Shown here: piece by piece, positions 33,834-37,083 of the stretch
Layout of the letters: each line of letters starts with the position of its first letter
Numbering within the stretch: the first letter of the stretch is position 1
DNA from: Dipetalonema caudispina
Lineage: Eukaryota; Nematoda; Chromadorea; Rhabditida; Onchocercidae
Length of the DNA stretch: 37,083 nt
NCBI GenBank assembly: GCA_013365325.1
Contig: JABVXV010000472.1
Location: 1 to 37,083, forward strand
Direction of reading: 5' to 3'
The notes under the pieces: model-generated
Told to the model about the DNA's origin: nothing
Seen by the model: the letters and a program-made list of their open reading frames with translations, nothing else
Database searches by the model: none
Made by a program: the position numbers and the translations under genes

Positions 33834-34331
33834 AGTTTCAAAAGTTTTACAGTTTTTATGCAAATTAGTGTAATCCCGTATGATTGATTGTTACTGTGGT
33901 TGATAAAGTTATGCTGTGTTCTATTCGCAATAAAAACTCAATAAATTTGGTTGAAAAGGTTGGCCGTTTTGTAGTCAAATACATTTTTCTTCATAGGCGA
34001 CAAATAGAACAATTCGAGAGGAATTGGTGAGAGAAGCATTCAGAAATAGGCTGTTGACATGTGGCGAAGATTTATTACATTCTTATTAATATAAGTACTA
34101 TTCGACGTTGTGGATCGTTATAACCATGTATTGTCTTCTATGCGGTAGACAATCAGCTGTGCAAATATATTTTATAAAGGGTGTAGTTATGATCCAGTTG
34201 TAACGCAGTGCTCCTGTTGATAACAATTGATGAATCATTGGATATGATGTAATATCCAATGAATCTATAGTAAAAACTAATAAAACGAACGAATATGGTT
34301 TTTAGAAATTATATTTTCATTCACAGTAGTT
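33834..34331 (+). other. rps-14 3' flank and upstream region of the EB-module gene
   Basis: It contains the two AATAAA hexamers of rps-14 and, at its end, TTCATTCACAG (34316-34326), a likely trans-splice acceptor six bases before the next ATG. No other coding or RNA feature was seen. Confidence 0.6.
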
Positions 34332-36737
34332 ATGTTCAACACGGCTTTTACCACGGCTCTGTTATTATATATCCAACAATGCAGTGGTTCGTTCGTTTCT
34401 AACTTTTTGTTGAAGATGAGAAATGGTAGAAATGGAAGTAAGATTATTTCCATCTTATTGCATTCATTCAATTTCGAGGAAATTGACAGATTGATCAAAA
34501 TTCATGATTCAATGGATTAAAATTTGGACATCACTGAGAAGCTTCTTAATTAATTTTAACATTAATGGCATGTAAGGCAGCATATGGAAAGAATGTTAGT
34601 TTAAAGATACGTTGCACATACTTGAAATAATTCTAGAAATTATGCTGTAAGGATTAATTTCATTTTTGGTAGTAATTAGGGGATTTTTTTTTTTTTCGGA
34701 ATATAAATTAACAACATCTTAGAAATGTTGCAAAATGGATGGCTCTATTTGCTAGGAAAAATGAATATTTAGTTTTTGAAAACAAAAATTTTTGCTTAGG
34801 ATAATTTTTATTCGTTGCTTTTTCATTCGTTAAGTTAATTTCTAGGTATTGGTCGTTCATGCCAACATAAAGAGCAATGTCCAGATGGACAGTATTGCAT
34901 CCGGGGAAAATGCCTTTGCTTCACTGGGCAAATCCTGATGAACGATAGATGTGTGCGGGATTTTTATTGCCAAAATGGGCAAGAGGTGCTTTCCCATTAA
35001 AATTTGTCTAACATTAAATGACAAATCAATTATTCTAATATTAACATTTCAAATGAAATTAACATTTCGTAAATAATTTATCACAAAGAAATTGAGAGAA
35101 GGAATTTCTTGAACTTATTATGGGTAAGTTTTATCACTGAAATAAGGTTAACAGTTATCATTTTACTTACTGAGAGGATAATCAATCGAAGAATGCATAG
35201 TAGATGAGTGAAAAGTAAAAAAAAGATTTAGATGTTTTTATCATCATAATATTGCATATTTTATCACTATATTACACACTATTATCATGGTATTCCACAA
35301 CTGCTTTGATATAATTGAATACAAGTTTACATTCTCATATAGATCATGATATATGTGAAATCAAATAATCTTTTATGATGTAGACAATTCTTATCATCCA
35401 CAAAATTTTACACTTGAAATGTGATATTCAACATTGTAGTGCTAGGAATAAATTTGGCATGTTAACATTTCAATGTAAACATAATAATCTCAATAATTTA
35501 ACACAAGCTTGATATTATTACCTAATTTTTCTGATTAACTTTTTGCAAGAATAAGTATGTATTGTAAGAAATATCAATTAGAATAAAGGAAAGAATCAAA
35601 AAATGAGTGATATTTTGAAAATGATGTAAATTTGGGATGCAACTTAAAATTAACATATGTCATCAAATTATCGCATATTATCATTTTATTTATTTAAAAC
35701 ATCAAAATTATATCCTAATTTCCTAACTTGACTCTAAGAATATTATCCTATAAGAGTTTATTGAAATTGAAATTAAGGTTTATCACAATGAACAATGCTA
35801 TTATTTATCAGCAATCGGTGATAAATGCCTTATCAATGAGCAGTGCTATGGCGAATCATATTGTATGAATAATTCTTGCATCTGTCTTAACGGTCCATTA
35901 TTATTACACTTTTTTTAATTTAGATGTAATTAATAAGTTTAAAAAAGAAGAATAATGATAAGGTAGCTAAATTTAGGTTCAAATCTTAACATTTTTGTTG
36001 AAGTGATAAGGAATGTTGTAGTACTTAGGTATACTGATAAGTCGAATATTTGAAAATGTAAATTGCTATGCCAGAAAAAATAAACGAAATATAAGCTAAC
36101 TTTAAGGGATTTCCATCAAATCATCTATTGAATGCTACTTCGTAAGCAACTAGGAAAATAATGCTAAGCTATTGAGATACTATCACATATCATGAAGGGT
36201 GACCTATCATATCATCCTTAACCTAGGTGGCATGTGAATTATTCTTCAAGAACATTCATGGGAATATAAATGTAATCGGATCCAACCTTATAATTACCTA
36301 TTTTTACCGAATAATCAGATGAACCATAATATAAGTGAAAAAATTTTAAGAAGAATTTATATCTTCGGATGTATTTTCATCAAATCTTCAAAATAGAACA
36401 AATGTATCGGTTAGATTTTCCTTTTCAAATAAATAATTGTTTGATCTTAAAATTTTCAAATCAAATTGAAATATGGTAAAGAAAAGTTATCAACTTTAAA
36501 TTATATTTTTAAATTAATTTTTTCTATAGGAACGGTTAACATGAATGGATTATGTCAAAAAATAAATCCATATCCTATCCATCAATGTAAAATTCATCAA
36601 ATTCTTGTCAATGGACAATGTTTGGATACTGTTGTAATTGGAAAAATATGTCAAATGGATGCACAATGTACTGGTGGTGCTAAATGTTTGAATAAGTTCT
36701 GTTCATGTCCAGAAGGAACTGTTCAAAATGAACAAAT
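34332..36737 (+). CDS. secreted cysteine-rich EB-module-like protein, partial (3' end beyond right edge)
   Basis: Four exons are visible: 34332-34437, 34846-34985, 35778-35892 and 36530-36737. Phases 1, 0 and 1 match, and the last exon ends two bases into a codon at GTTTCG, so the gene should continue past the window. The first exon encodes a probable signal peptide (MFNTAFTTALLLYIQQCSGS). Three cysteine-rich units follow: SCQHKEQCPDGQYCIRGKC with LCFTGQ; DKCLINEQCYGESYCMNNSC with ICLNG; and KICQMDAQCTGGAKCLNKFC with SCPEGT. The C-x5-C-x5-C-x5-C-x-C type spacing and the CxCPxGT ending are those of nematode EB modules, extracellular domains often found in tandem. The partner or substrate is unknown. 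The 3' donor of the last exon is weak; without it the frame ends at 36759 after six more codons, so a complete protein ending there is possible. Confidence 0.75.
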
Positions 36738-36987
36738 GTTTCGTATTTACTTTCATTAAATTTTAAAAACAAAATATATTTCAATATTTTCAGAATAACT
36801 GAAAGTATTGAATTCTTCGAAGTTAAGAATTACTTTATAATATTTTGATGTTTTAGTAAATAGACAATATTATTGTATTTAATTGGAAAAGAAAATAATT
36901 TCGTGTGATTTTAACTTCAATAATAATAATTTATTGATAATATTGTTAATAACAATGATAATTAATAATAATAATAATAATGATAAC

Positions 36988-37083
<96 letters not shown>
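36738..37083. repeat. AT-rich flank and (AAT)n microsatellite to the window edge
   Basis: From about 36963 the sequence is nearly pure AAT/ATA trinucleotide repeat, more than 110 bp, reaching position 37083. It begins with small imperfections (TGATAAC) and is uninterrupted from about 36990. Assembly often stops in such repeats. Confidence 0.95.

Overview
The window looks like nuclear DNA of a parasitic nematode, most likely a filarial (spirurid, clade III) worm. It is strongly AT-rich. Its genes are broken into many short exons with nematode-style splice sites (GTAAG donors, TTTTCAG/TTTTAG acceptors). Start codons often lie just 3' of an acceptor-like AG, as expected for spliced-leader trans-splicing. 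The encoded proteins read like filarial orthologues of Caenorhabditis genes. The species cannot be fixed from the sequence alone. All gene models below were assembled by hand from reading frame, splice signals and intron phase; almost every junction keeps phase.

Layout. (1) 1-4096 (-): 3' part of a glycine-rich repeat protein, running off the left edge, with an acidic N-terminal part and an 11-nt microexon; its 5' end was not found. (2) 7208-11743 (-): a two-exon MIF-2 type macrophage migration inhibitory factor gene. Its 4.2-kb intron contains a complete gene on the opposite strand, the RNA polymerase III subunit RPC4 (8401-10959, +). (3) 11744-14522: AT-rich spacer with a 143-bp tandem duplication. 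(4) 14523-20517 (-): a 24-exon gene for a 978-residue CENP-C/HCP-4 kinetochore protein with a clear CENP-C motif near its C terminus and no cupin domain after it. (5) 20518-22310: spacer with a 72-bp tandem duplication and a CA microsatellite. (6) 22311-25245 (+): an 11-exon M18 aspartyl aminopeptidase gene with all expected metal ligands.

(7) 25745-30395 (-): three housekeeping genes in one orientation, in transcription order epg-4/EI24 (ER autophagy protein), rpl-36 (60S ribosomal protein eL36) and a mitochondrial acyl carrier protein. Then 32277-33833 (+): rps-14 (40S protein uS11), with a candidate box C/D snoRNA in its second intron. As I recall, C. elegans also carries these four genes together (the F37C12 cluster), so this may be an old conserved linkage, with the three minus-strand genes possibly an operon. 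(8) 34332-36737 (+): the 5' part of a secreted cysteine-rich EB-module-like protein, followed by an AAT microsatellite that reaches the right edge.

Most genes are unrelated housekeeping functions: Pol III transcription, centromere, peptide turnover, translation, mitochondrial lipoylation/complex I and autophagy. The two edge genes and MIF-2 are the lineage-specific, probably secreted, part. No integrated element, CRISPR array, rRNA or tRNA gene was seen. The points most worth following are the nested MIF/RPC4 pair with a MIF-like orphan exon, the holocentric-lineage CENP-C, the intronic snoRNA candidate, the conserved ribosomal/autophagy linkage and the in-frame glycine-rich repeat array.
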